In this document: positions 50,964-59,874 of the stretch, piece by piece
Layout: each line of letters begins with the position of its first letter
Position numbering within the stretch: position 1 is the first letter of the stretch
Program-made: the position numbers and the translations under genes
From: Gleimia sp. 6138-11-ORH1
Lineage (GTDB): Bacteria; Actinomycetota; Actinomycetes; Actinomycetales; Actinomycetaceae
Reading direction: 5' to 3'
Length of the DNA stretch: 64,000 nt
Assembly (NCBI RefSeq): GCF_024814355.1
Contig: NZ_JANUXV010000003.1
Coordinates: 62,001 to 126,000 of the forward strand
Notes under the pieces: generated by a model
The model's input: only the letters and a program-made list of their open reading frames with translations
Database searches by the model: none
Told to the model about the DNA's origin: nothing

Positions 50964-52207
50964 AACTAACTAATGAGATCATTGCCTTCTTAACTAATCA
51001 ACGTAACCTTACCGCGTTGCTGCGGGGAACTTGCGGAGCAAAAGGAAATATTAAAGCAACTTCACTGCGGGTTAAACCTGACATGAATGTGGCTTTTAGT
51101 TGGGAAGATGAAACCACCCAACTGCAGGGGTGGGGCAGAGTACTCTGGCCGGTTACGCAAATCAAGGCTGAAAAACCAGCCACCATGTCTGCTCGGAAAA
51201 TGAGGGTTGCTGAAAAACTGGGGATTTCTTATGAGGTTTATACGCTTCCTCTGATCGGTTTCCAAGTTGATGGTGAGCCACTTTTGATCCAGTGGGGAAG
51301 CTTCGTCTCAGACCCTTCACTGGCGAAAAGATTCGCTAGATACGTTGATAAGTTGGATGTGAAAGACCTAAATGACTTTAAAGTATTGCGTTACAACCCG
51401 TTTCGCAGAATTATTTTCAACGTCAATAACCAGGTTATTCGCTTAGCTAAAGAAGTTAAGTCAGCTGCCTTTTACACGCTTTGGGATGATTTCAAAGATA
51501 GCCAACTGCCGGTAGTGGACCTGTTAGATGCAGAACCAACTGCTCCCGCTTTTGAATATGTGCGGGGCTTAGACGGTGAACGTTACTTACAGTTAGCTTC
51601 CCCCCAGCAAAATGAAGAGTTTCATCAAATCGCGGGAAGGCGTTTTGCACAGTTACACCTGGTGAAACCTGATTTTTCGCAGGAAGGGAAAGAAACCCTC
51701 CAGCAAGAATTACTGGCAGCTGCCCCAAAAATACTCAATCAGATAGAAGTGCATCAGGGAGTGCTGCTACCGCTAGCTACCAGAGGATCAGTCCTGGCTA
51801 ACGTACTGAAAAAAGAACTGGCGCAAATAGCAGCTCAACTAAAGCCCTTAGAAGGCCCCTTAGTGCTATCTCACGGGGATGCCTCAGCAGATCAGCTAAT
51901 CGTAGTGGCAGAAAACGGAACGCACGAAATGTATTTGAATGATTTCGATCGAATGTGTTTGGCGCCGGCTGCTTTGGATCTGGGATCTTACCTGTATGTT
52001 CATGCGCATACAGAAGTTGCTGAAAATGCTTTCCTACGCGGATACCGGGAAGTAACCGGGAATGTACCTGAGTTTGCTTCCTTACAGATGGGAAAGCTCT
52101 ACGCTGCTTTGCAACGTTTAGCTACCCCCTTGCGCAGCGCCCAACCAGATTGGGAAAAACAAATCATTGCACAGATTAACAAGCTAAATAAGGAGTACCG
52201 GATATGA
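50960..52207 (+). CDS. APH-fold phosphotransferase (kinase-like)
   Basis: A 415-residue protein of the aminoglycoside-phosphotransferase/choline-kinase superfamily. The catalytic loop is LSHGDASADQLIV (about residue 295) and the metal-binding motif is NDFDRMCLAP (about 320). In the Brenner motif HxDxxxxN the final Asn is Gln here. An N-terminal domain of about 120 residues precedes the kinase lobe. The substrate is unknown; a sugar or lipid hydroxyl is plausible given the neighbours. It overlaps the ABC gene and the next kinase-like gene by four bases each. Confidence 0.8.
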   Translation: MKLTNEIIAFLTNQRNLTALLRGTCGAKGNIKATSLRVKPDMNVAFSWEDETTQLQGWGRVLWPVTQIKAEKPATMSARKMRVAEKLGISYEVYTLPLIGFQVDGEPLLIQWGSFVSDPSLAKRFARYVDKLDVKDLNDFKVLRYNPFRRIIFNVNNQVIRLAKEVKSAAFYTLWDDFKDSQLPVVDLLDAEPTAPAFEYVRGLDGERYLQLASPQQNEEFHQIAGRRFAQLHLVKPDFSQEGKETLQQELLAAAPKILNQIEVHQGVLLPLATRGSVLANVLKKELAQIAAQLKPLEGPLVLSHGDASADQLIVVAENGTHEMYLNDFDRMCLAPAALDLGSYLYVHAHTEVAENAFLRGYREVTGNVPEFASLQMGKLYAALQRLATPLRSAQPDWEKQIIAQINKLNKEYRI

Positions 52208-53259
52208 AAACTGAAACAGTTTTAGCTTCGCGCGAAACGCAGCAAAATCTGCAAACTCCTTTCGCGGTGCTTCGGGAACTCCCTGGGATTGTGCGCGCGT
52301 GGCCAGCAAAGCAGGGAGCAATCACTTTTGAAATGCAAGTAGCTGCTGATGAACCAACGGGAGGGAAACTACTTTTAGCTGGAGAAATCAACGCAGCTGG
52401 AGAAGTAACTATTCTGCCTGCTGGAACAGATCCGAAAATACCTGCTTTAGCTACTGAACGGGCAGCTAACCCACAGGCGAAACTAGTAGTTCACCGCCTG
52501 GGGAAACGTGCAGTACTAATCGCTGAAAATACGGTGATTAAAGTAACTCGCCCAGGTAAAACCAAGGCTCCGATTAACCTTGCACAAATTCCTACAGCGC
52601 CAGCTATTTTAATTGACCCGGCAGCCGGTATCTCTAAATTTGTGAAGTTACCAGGAAAAACCCTTCACGATTTAGGAGATGCTGCCGGAGCAGGATGGAT
52701 GGCATTCATCAAACACCTTGGGGTGCTGCCTACTTTGACAGCTGAGGCTGAGCGAGTAAACCCACAGCCATTCACCGCTGCAGACGAGCAACGCCATTTA
52801 GAAACTTGGATTAAGCACGTGGAAAATCACGGAACGCTTAACCACCTTATTTCACTCAAGAGACTCTGGCAAGCAGCGGATAAAGTAGCTGAGAAACTCT
52901 CACAAGCTCCGAGCAAGCTGGTGGCCACCCATCGCGACCTGCATGACAAGCAGGTACTTTGGGACGGAAAAACCGCCTACCTGTTAGATTTAGATACTTT
53001 CTGTTTAGGTCCAGCGGGCTTAGATTTAGGGAATTTAACGGCGCATCTGGAACTGAGAAAAATACAGGGAAAAATCAGCCCTGAGTTTAAACAGTTTGTT
53101 TTGCAACAACTGGCGCAACTACCAGACTACGAACATCATCCTGCATACAATGCAGCCACCCAGCTTCGCTTGGCAGCCGTTTATAGCTTCCGTCCCAGGG
53201 CAGCAAAATGGCTTCCCGCCTGGATTGAAAACACTTTAACAACAGTAGAAGAACTTTAA
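52204..53259 (+). CDS. APH-fold phosphotransferase (second, divergent copy)
   Basis: A 351-residue APH-superfamily protein only loosely similar to the preceding one. The catalytic loop is THRDLHDKQVL (about residue 243), again with Gln at the Asn position, and the metal motif is LLDLDTFCLGPAGLDLGNL (about 258). The N-terminal 90 residues are a separate Ala-rich domain. The ATG overlaps the previous stop as ATGA. Two different kinases in tandem suggest two phosphorylation steps or a heteromeric enzyme; neither is proven. Confidence 0.8.
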   Translation: MKTETVLASRETQQNLQTPFAVLRELPGIVRAWPAKQGAITFEMQVAADEPTGGKLLLAGEINAAGEVTILPAGTDPKIPALATERAANPQAKLVVHRLGKRAVLIAENTVIKVTRPGKTKAPINLAQIPTAPAILIDPAAGISKFVKLPGKTLHDLGDAAGAGWMAFIKHLGVLPTLTAEAERVNPQPFTAADEQRHLETWIKHVENHGTLNHLISLKRLWQAADKVAEKLSQAPSKLVATHRDLHDKQVLWDGKTAYLLDLDTFCLGPAGLDLGNLTAHLELRKIQGKISPEFKQFVLQQLAQLPDYEHHPAYNAATQLRLAAVYSFRPRAAKWLPAWIENTLTTVEEL

Positions 53260-53283
53260 ATCAAAGAAAGTAAAGGAAAAAAC

Positions 53284-54612
53284 ATGAAAATCTCAGTAAT
53301 TGGATGCGGATACTTAGGTGCAGTTCACGCAGCTTGTATGGCCTACTTAGGTCATGACGTTTTGGGGATCGACGTTGACCAACAAAAAGTTGATAACCTC
53401 AATGCTGGTAAAGCTCCATTTTATGAACCAGGTTTTCCTGAAAAACTCTCAGCAGGTTTAGACAGCGGTAAGCTGATTTTTACCACCACGCCACAGGCAG
53501 AGGCACTTAAAGACATTGAAGTACATTTTATTGCCGTGGGTACTCCTCAGGGGGAAAATGGGGCAGCTAACCTCACCTACCTGTGGGAAGCTGTGGAACT
53601 GATTTTGGATAACCAGCCTAATCCAAAGGCTGTGATTGTTGGTAAATCAACTGTGCCAGTGGGAACTGCCCAACAGATTAGTGCGCGTCTAGAAACCTAT
53701 AACGCTGAAAATGGCACGGAACTAAGTTTGATTTGGAACCCAGAGTTCCTCCGTGAAGGTTTCGCTGTGGAAGATACACTACACCCAGACCGGATTGTTT
53801 ACGGCACCGAAACGGGTGAAGAAAACTGGGCACAACAGCAGCTGGACAAAGTATACGAAATCCCACTGGGTGAAGGTATTGAAAGAATCTTAGCTGACTA
53901 TGCTACTGCTGAACTGGTAAAGACAGCAGCTAACTCATTCCTGGCAATGAAGATTAGCTTCATTAACGCTATGGCGGAACTGTGTGAAGCTACCGGTGGA
54001 AATGTCACCACTTTAGCGCAAGCGATCGGTAAAGATAAACGAATCGGACACCGTTTCTTAGGCGCCGGACTGGGCTTCGGGGGCGGCTGCCTACCTAAAG
54101 ATATCCGTGCCTTTGGTGCTCGCGCTAAGGAACTGGGTGTTCCTGAAGCAGTTTCATTCCTCACCGATATTGATGCGATTAACAAGCGTCGCCGTGACCG
54201 GGCGATTAACTTAAGCGTCCAAATGCTAGATGGAGACGTGAAGAATAAGAAAATCGCTATCTTGGGGGCAGCTTTCAAGCCAAACTCAGATGATATCCGT
54301 GACTCGCCAGCTTTGGAAGTGGCAGTGCGTTTGCAAGATATGGGAGCAGAAGTGGTAATCACTGACCCGCAGGCACTTCCCCTGGTAGCTGCTGCCTACC
54401 CTCAGCTATCCCTAGTAGAAAACTGGGAAGCTGCAGTTCAAGATGCTGAACTTGTAGTACTTGGAACTGAATGGGACGTATTCAAGCAACTAGACCCAGT
54501 TGCAGTTGCTGGAATTGTTTCCACCCGGAAGGTAATTGACGGCCGTAACGTGCTCTCTCCACAAGATTGGAAGAATGCTGGCTGGGAATACCACGGAATG
54601 GGTCGCTCCTAA
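53284..54612 (+). CDS. UDP-glucose 6-dehydrogenase
   Basis: A 442-residue member of the UDP-glucose/GDP-mannose dehydrogenase family. The NAD site is VIGCGYLGAVHA, the catalytic Cys lies in GFGGGCLPKD (about residue 269), and NPEFLREGFAVED and LGAAFKPNSDDIRDSP are family blocks. It oxidises UDP-glucose to UDP-glucuronate with two NAD. Closing the operon, it probably supplies uronic acid to one of the glycosyltransferases. AAAGGAAAA precedes the ATG. The sensor kinase gene starts 27 bases later. Confidence 0.94.
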   Translation: MKISVIGCGYLGAVHAACMAYLGHDVLGIDVDQQKVDNLNAGKAPFYEPGFPEKLSAGLDSGKLIFTTTPQAEALKDIEVHFIAVGTPQGENGAANLTYLWEAVELILDNQPNPKAVIVGKSTVPVGTAQQISARLETYNAENGTELSLIWNPEFLREGFAVEDTLHPDRIVYGTETGEENWAQQQLDKVYEIPLGEGIERILADYATAELVKTAANSFLAMKISFINAMAELCEATGGNVTTLAQAIGKDKRIGHRFLGAGLGFGGGCLPKDIRAFGARAKELGVPEAVSFLTDIDAINKRRRDRAINLSVQMLDGDVKNKKIAILGAAFKPNSDDIRDSPALEVAVRLQDMGAEVVITDPQALPLVAAAYPQLSLVENWEAAVQDAELVVLGTEWDVFKQLDPVAVAGIVSTRKVIDGRNVLSPQDWKNAGWEYHGMGRS

Positions 54613-54639
54613 GTCGAAAAAGTAGGCATAATAGGAAGT

Positions 54640-56070
54640 ATGAAAAGCATCAGCCAAACCAGCCTCCACACGAGACTCGTGTGGTCGCTGGTTGTGGTTG
54701 CTGCCACTGCTTTAGCTGTTTGTGGGACGCTACTGTTCATCCTGCAAGAAAAATCGTTAGAGAATAGAACTCAAGCATCTTTAGAAGAAGTCGAACACGT
54801 TATTTCACGTTTGGCACTTGAAGGGGTGGATCGCCGCACCGGGAAACCCTTTGCGACTCCCACAGATTTGCTATACCACCAGTTCCGCACAAACGTCTTG
54901 GGAAGAAATGAAGCGCAGCTAGGATTTAAAGGCGATCAGGTTGCTTTACTTCCCGCCGCGGATGTAGATTTTCGACCAGAAAATGATCCTGAACTAGTCG
55001 CTAAACTAGCTTCCCTAGCAGTCTTAGATGAAACTACGATTACTTCACTGCGCACGCAACAAACTGAATACCGCATTATTGTAATCCCAGTAAAAAACGA
55101 AGCTGAGCATGCCGCTTTAGCGCATATCATTGACTACCGAGCAACTACTGCGGACCTCCGCTACGCAATCTTAGTATTCGCCCTCACCGCCTTTGGGATT
55201 GTAACTAGCGTTATGGGAGTCGCCTGGGTGAGCGTAAAGCGACTCTTAAAACCGATTGAAGAACTCCGCAACGCCGCGGAAAACATTCATGAATCAGACT
55301 TAACCTCCCGCGTTCCCCAAAGGTCACAAGACGACCTCGGACTACTAGCGGGCGCATTTAACCGGATGCTAGATCGAGTTGAAACTTCTGTAACTGAACA
55401 AAAGAAGCTACTTACCTCACAACGCAACCTTTTAAACGATGTGGGGCATGAACTGCGTACCCCCATCACCATTGTCAGAGGACATTTGGAACTCGCCGAC
55501 GAAAACGATCCGGTGGACGTGGCAGAAACTAAACAACTGGCCATTGACGAATTAGACCGGATGTCGCTACTTGTAAACGATATATTACTCTTGGCGAAGA
55601 GTGCCCAAAGCGACTTTATTAACCCGGTCCCTACGGATATAGCAGATTTAACCGAACAAGTTTTTGCTAAAGCAAAAGGCTTATGTAACCGGACTTGGAA
55701 TCTTGAAACAGTGGCAGAAACTGAAGTGGAACTGGATGCTTCTCGGATCACTCAAGCCTGGTTGCAGCTAGTTTCAAATGCCGTGAAATATTCGCCCCCA
55801 GAAAAACCGATTGCAATAGGATCGGCAGTAGTGGGGAATCAACTACGGATGTGGGTTAAAGATCAGGGGATTGGAATTGACCCATCTGAAGTAAACACGA
55901 TTATGGAACGTTTCTCTCGCGCTTCAAATGCTTTAAACTATGCTCATGGAACAGGAATTGGATTGAATATTGTAGACTCTATCGTTAAAGCGCATCAAGG
56001 TAGAGTTATTATACAATCAAGATTAGGGGCTGGATCTACCTTCATTATGCAGATCCCCCTAACACAGTAA
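54640..56070 (+). CDS. Sensor histidine kinase
   Basis: A 476-residue membrane kinase. Two membrane helices (about 12-35 and 175-200) flank an extracytoplasmic sensor region of about 140 residues. A HAMP domain (about 200-255) leads to the H-box GHELRTPI (His about 270), then the N-box SNAVKYS, G1 DQGIGI, F-box MERFSR and G2 GTGIGL. It phosphorylates the response regulator encoded next. AGGAAGT precedes the ATG. Its position just behind UDP-glucose dehydrogenase allows co-transcription with the glycan operon. Confidence 0.93.
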   Translation: MKSISQTSLHTRLVWSLVVVAATALAVCGTLLFILQEKSLENRTQASLEEVEHVISRLALEGVDRRTGKPFATPTDLLYHQFRTNVLGRNEAQLGFKGDQVALLPAADVDFRPENDPELVAKLASLAVLDETTITSLRTQQTEYRIIVIPVKNEAEHAALAHIIDYRATTADLRYAILVFALTAFGIVTSVMGVAWVSVKRLLKPIEELRNAAENIHESDLTSRVPQRSQDDLGLLAGAFNRMLDRVETSVTEQKKLLTSQRNLLNDVGHELRTPITIVRGHLELADENDPVDVAETKQLAIDELDRMSLLVNDILLLAKSAQSDFINPVPTDIADLTEQVFAKAKGLCNRTWNLETVAETEVELDASRITQAWLQLVSNAVKYSPPEKPIAIGSAVVGNQLRMWVKDQGIGIDPSEVNTIMERFSRASNALNYAHGTGIGLNIVDSIVKAHQGRVIIQSRLGAGSTFIMQIPLTQ

Positions 56071-56137
56071 GATCTCCCACTCATAAGCACGCAGCTCATT
56101 TTAAGAGCTTTCCCTAAACAAAATACCGTGAGGACCA

Positions 56138-56803
56138 ATGAGTACCATCTTAATCATTGAAGATGAAACCCGGATTGCTGCTTTCATCGCCAAAGGATTA
56201 AAATCGGCAGGTTTTACGACTCGACATACTGATTCAGGTAGAGAAGGCATCTTTATTGCTATGGAAGAAGATGTCGATTTAATTATCCTTGACGTAGGTT
56301 TACCCGATATAGATGGATTTGAAGTACTTGAACAACTACGGGGGCAGGGCCTATCCACTCCCGTAATCATGCTTACTGCCCGCACTTCAATAGAAGACAG
56401 GGTAGCTGGTCTATCATCTGGAGCAGATGACTATATGCCTAAACCTTTCTCATTTGAAGAACTCTTAGCACGTGTGCGGTTACGCCTACGAGTAGCAGTT
56501 GAAAACTCTTCCCAATCAGTAAATCAACTCACTCACAAAGACCTAACCTTAGACCTTCGCACGCGTAAAGCTACAGTCAACGGCATTGAAGTAGACCTAT
56601 CAGCCCGTGAATTTACGCTTGCGGAAACATTCCTGCGTAACCCTGGGCAGGTGCTTAGCCGGGAACAGTTGCTTAACACAGTTTGGGGCTATGACTTTGA
56701 CCCGGGTTCAAACGTTGTTGATGTTTATGTTGCTTATCTGCGCACCAAGCTGGGGAAAGAACGTTTCCAAACTGTCAGGGGAATGGGATATCGTTTAACC
56801 TAA
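56138..56803 (+). CDS. OmpR/PhoB-family response regulator
   Basis: A 221-residue regulator with an N-terminal receiver (phospho-acceptor Asp52 in LIILDVGLPDIDG, Lys in YMPKPFSFEELLAR) and a C-terminal winged helix (VDLSAREFTLAETFLRNPGQ onward, ending TVRGMGYRLT). It follows the histidine kinase by 67 bases. Target genes are not shown by the sequence; the glycan operon upstream and the poly-Asp gene downstream are neighbours worth testing. Confidence 0.94.
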   Translation: MSTILIIEDETRIAAFIAKGLKSAGFTTRHTDSGREGIFIAMEEDVDLIILDVGLPDIDGFEVLEQLRGQGLSTPVIMLTARTSIEDRVAGLSSGADDYMPKPFSFEELLARVRLRLRVAVENSSQSVNQLTHKDLTLDLRTRKATVNGIEVDLSAREFTLAETFLRNPGQVLSREQLLNTVWGYDFDPGSNVVDVYVAYLRTKLGKERFQTVRGMGYRLT

Positions 56804-56867
56804 AAGATTTTCCGTTTAACCCGAAAAGACTGGTCGGTTATTAAAAATAGTTGGTCATTTAACCCAA

Positions 56868-56907
56868 AAATATTGGTGGAGGATAGTACTATCCTCCACC
56901 AATATTT
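56868..56907 (+). terminator. 40-base perfect palindrome ending the two-component operon
   Basis: AAATATTGGTGGAGGATAGT (56868-56887) is followed directly by its exact complement to 56907, so the whole 40 bases are self-complementary. TTATT follows. It can end transcripts from either side. Confidence 0.85.
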
Positions 56908-57030
56908 ATTGTCATGACTGCGCACTTAGGCTAAACCACCTAGCCCGCTAACACCCGTTCCGCTATGCCACACAGCTGACCGAATAAGCACTTAGGCTAA
57001 ACAAACAACTGCTAATGCAGTGGTCTGGGT

Positions 57031-57495
57031 TTAATCGTCATCGTCGTCGTCATCATCGTCGTCGTCATCGTCATCGTCGTCATCAAGATCGATTGGCGGA
57101 GCGGGATTAACCACAACCGGGGGGGCCGGTTTAGGGGCAGGTGCCGGCTTAGCTTTAGGAGCAGGCGCCGGAGCCGGAGCTGGAGCTGGAGCAGGTGCCG
57201 GAGCAGGTTTAGTTTTAACTGAATTATTAGTCTGCTTGGAAGTAGATGAACCCTGCTTAGAACCATCTGGATTAGAATCTGCTTTACCAGGATCATTTGG
57301 ATCATTAGCATCAGCAGGAGTCTTATCCTCTGAACCAGGATCACTCTTTTGAGCCGGGTTCAAAGTAACTCCGGGTTTTTTAATCTCCCCAGAGGGAGCC
57401 GCCGTGAAAGCACCAAACGCGTTCCAAATACCGATTCCAGATAAGATAATGGCAGTTAGCAAAGCAACTAGGCGTGCATACTCTTTGTTGAACAT
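57031..57495 (-). CDS. Membrane-anchored Pro-Ala-rich protein with a poly-aspartate C-terminus
   Basis: A 154-residue protein with an N-terminal membrane helix or uncleaved signal (LVALLTAIILSGIGIWNAF, about 9-27) and an extracytoplasmic low-complexity region. That region has an acidic/Ser/Asn-rich part (about 35-90), a Pro-Ala-Pro-Ala stalk (about 97-130) and, after NPAPPIDL, 17 consecutive Asp residues at the very end. The Asp run is a GAC/GAT trinucleotide tract (57034-57084 on the plus strand as GTC/ATC). GAGGAGGAATT precedes the ATG. No family is recognised. A polyanionic, possibly calcium-binding surface tail is the obvious reading, but unproven. Confidence 0.7.
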   Translation of the reverse strand: MFNKEYARLVALLTAIILSGIGIWNAFGAFTAAPSGEIKKPGVTLNPAQKSDPGSEDKTPADANDPNDPGKADSNPDGSKQGSSTSKQTNNSVKTKPAPAPAPAPAPAPAPAPKAKPAPAPKPAPPVVVNPAPPIDLDDDDDDDDDDDDDDDDD

Positions 57496-57749
57496 AATTC
57501 CTCCTCACCATTTATTCAACCGGAAGGGGCTAAGAAAAGTATCAAAAGAACATTAGAAAGCTCTAATAAAAAGCCGTTAAACGCATAATCCAGCAGGATA
57601 ACAACAAAACAGTGAGATACGAAACAACCATTGAAACAGTTCAAAAAGAGCCTGGATATGGGAAAGCAACGCAATATATCGTAAGATAGAAAAGTTGTAA
57701 GAGCACTCTTGAGTGTCAGGAAAATAAAACAGACTTTGGAGAATGACCA

Positions 57750-59051
57750 GTGAAGAACACTGTTGAAAATCTGGAATCCACAAAGGTGAAACTAACCGTT
57801 GAAGTTCCAGCTGAAGAACTAAAGCAAGATATCGACGCCGCCTACAAAGAGCTGGCAAACCAAGTTAATGTACCTGGTTTCCGTCGTGGTAAAGTACCCG
57901 CTCGGATCATCGACCAGCGTTTCGGACGCGCAGTGGTCTTAGAACAGGTCGTAAATAACGTACTGCCTCGCCTATACTCTGCCGCTATCGTTGAACACGA
58001 TCTGCGCCCTATGGGACAGCCAGAAGTAGATGTAACTGAAATCCCCGCCACTGAAGGGCCAATCGAGGGGCAGCTGGTCTTCACCGCAACCGTTGACGTA
58101 GTTCCCGCATTCGACATCCCCGCACTGGATGACGTAGAAATCGTAGTTGATGCAAGTGAAGTAACCGAAGCTGACGTTGACAAGGAACTTGAAGAACTAC
58201 AGACCCGTTTTGCTACCTTGAAGCCAATCAAGCGCAAGGCAAAGAAGGGTGACTTCGCAACCCTAGATATGGTGGCAGTAATCGACGGTGAAGAAGTTGA
58301 TAACGTATCTGAAATCTCATACGAAATCGGTTCCAACTCCATGCTCGCCGGCATGGATAAGGCACTTACCGGCATGAAGGCTGATGAAGAAACTACCTTC
58401 ACCACCGTCCTCGCCGGTGGAGAACATGCAGGGGAAGAAGCAGAAGTAACCCTAAAAGTTACCGCTATGAAGACCCGTGAGCTACCAACTGCAGATGATG
58501 ACTTCGCACAGATGGTTTCCGAATTTGACACCATCGAAGAACTGCGTGAAGATCTCAAAACTCAGGCAGCTACTTCCAAGAAACACGAACAGGCACTGCA
58601 AGCCCGCGACCTGTTAGTAGATAAGCTGATTGAACTATCCGGCATTGAAGTACCTGCTGGCGTAGTAGCATCCGAAGTTGCTAACCGTGTGGGTGAAGGT
58701 GCTAAGAAGGCCGAAAAGACTAAGGCAACCGCTGAAATCACTCGGGAAATTGCCGCTCACGTACTTTCTGAAAAACTAGCTTCAGTAAACGAAGTCCAGG
58801 TTGGCCAGCAGGAACTCTTCGAGTTCATCATGCAAACCGCACAGATGTACAACATGGATCCAATGCAGCTATTTGGCAACCAGGAACAAATCCAGGCAAT
58901 GGCAGCAGACCTTACCCGCACCAAGGCAGTTGCTCTGGCACTGGCAGAAGTAACTGTCAAGGATAGTAACGGTGAAGTAGTAGACCTGAGCGAATACACT
59001 CGCGCTCCCGGTGAAGAAGCTGAAGCACCCGCAGAAAGCGAAGCTGAGTAA
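57750..59051 (+). CDS. tig: Trigger factor
   Basis: A 433-residue ribosome-bound chaperone and peptidyl-prolyl isomerase. The ribosome-docking signature GFRRGKVPARII lies near residue 44, the FKBP-like domain at about 160-245 (KKGDFATLDMVAVIDGE), and the C-terminal chaperone arms at about 250-415, ending in an acidic tail. The start is GTG 57750 after GGAG. It lies upstream of clpP1-clpP2-clpX, the conserved bacterial order, separated by a terminator. Confidence 0.96.
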   Translation: MKNTVENLESTKVKLTVEVPAEELKQDIDAAYKELANQVNVPGFRRGKVPARIIDQRFGRAVVLEQVVNNVLPRLYSAAIVEHDLRPMGQPEVDVTEIPATEGPIEGQLVFTATVDVVPAFDIPALDDVEIVVDASEVTEADVDKELEELQTRFATLKPIKRKAKKGDFATLDMVAVIDGEEVDNVSEISYEIGSNSMLAGMDKALTGMKADEETTFTTVLAGGEHAGEEAEVTLKVTAMKTRELPTADDDFAQMVSEFDTIEELREDLKTQAATSKKHEQALQARDLLVDKLIELSGIEVPAGVVASEVANRVGEGAKKAEKTKATAEITREIAAHVLSEKLASVNEVQVGQQELFEFIMQTAQMYNMDPMQLFGNQEQIQAMAADLTRTKAVALALAEVTVKDSNGEVVDLSEYTRAPGEEAEAPAESEAE

Positions 59052-59080
59052 AACCAGCTAAATATTGATTCCTAAAACTA

Positions 59081-59115
59081 TTAGTCGCCACATTAACCTC
59101 TAATGTGGCGACTAA
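59081..59115 (+). terminator. Terminator after trigger factor
   Basis: A perfect 15-bp stem: TTAGTCGCCACATTA (59081-59095) with TAATGTGGCGACTAA (59101-59115), loop ACCTC; followed by TAAATTAT. Confidence 0.85.
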
Positions 59116-59237
59116 TAAATTATCTTAAAGTAAAACCTAAATGCGCCCATAGCGAACAAACCGCGTCGAAGAAGCGCAGCAAGGCAACCGCCGTTTAAGC
59201 TAGATAGTAGACAAAAGCCATGAAAATAGGAGAAAAG

Positions 59238-59855
59238 ATGGACGCCTACACGCAAACCACTCCGGTAGCGCACCAGGATATGGACCGCAGCATGCCCTTA
59301 GGAGACGCGGTATTTAACCGTTTGCTAAAAGAACGCATCATTTGGCTCGGCGGTGAAGTTCGCGATGAAAACGCTAACCAAATTTGTGCGCAGATGCTCC
59401 TCCTAGCAGCTGAAGACCCAGAAAAAGACATTTACCTATACATCAATAGCCCGGGAGGTTCCGTAACCGCCGGCATGGCTATCTATGACACCATGCAGTT
59501 CATCAAACCTGACGTAGTCACCGTTGCCACCGGGATGGCCGCGTCAATGGGACAGTTCCTGCTTACCGCTGGAGCACCCGGAAAACGCTACGCCACCCCA
59601 CACGCGCGAATCCTCCTCCACCAGCCACTTGGGGGAGTAGGGGGAACTGCCACAGACATTCGGATCAATGCCGACCTTATCTTGCAGACGAAGAAAGAAC
59701 TGGCACAGATCAACGCAGAACGTACCGGAAAATCAGTGGAACAAATCAACATTGACGCAGACCGCGACCACTGGTACACCGCTTCAGAAGCCTTGGAATA
59801 CGGTTTCTTCGATCACATCATCACTAAAGCAGACGCAATAAGCGCCGGGCACTGA
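59238..59855 (+). CDS. clpP1: ATP-dependent Clp protease proteolytic subunit 1
   Basis: A 205-residue serine peptidase subunit. The catalytic triad is Ser103 in GMAASMGQF, His in ILLHQPLGG and Asp in DADRDHW. The ATG at 59238 has AGGAG seven bases upstream, so the earlier in-frame ATG at 59220, which lies before that site, is rejected. Actinobacteria use a mixed ClpP1P2 barrel; clpP2 starts 19 bases later. Confidence 0.96.
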   Translation: MDAYTQTTPVAHQDMDRSMPLGDAVFNRLLKERIIWLGGEVRDENANQICAQMLLLAAEDPEKDIYLYINSPGGSVTAGMAIYDTMQFIKPDVVTVATGMAASMGQFLLTAGAPGKRYATPHARILLHQPLGGVGGTATDIRINADLILQTKKELAQINAERTGKSVEQINIDADRDHWYTASEALEYGFFDHIITKADAISAGH

Positions 59856-59874
59856 AAGCTGAGGAAAGAATAGT

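Noticed and set aside
57012-57344. 110-codon Leu-rich minus-strand frame
   Set aside because: It is an out-of-frame shadow of the Pro-Ala/poly-Asp gene and has no ribosome site.
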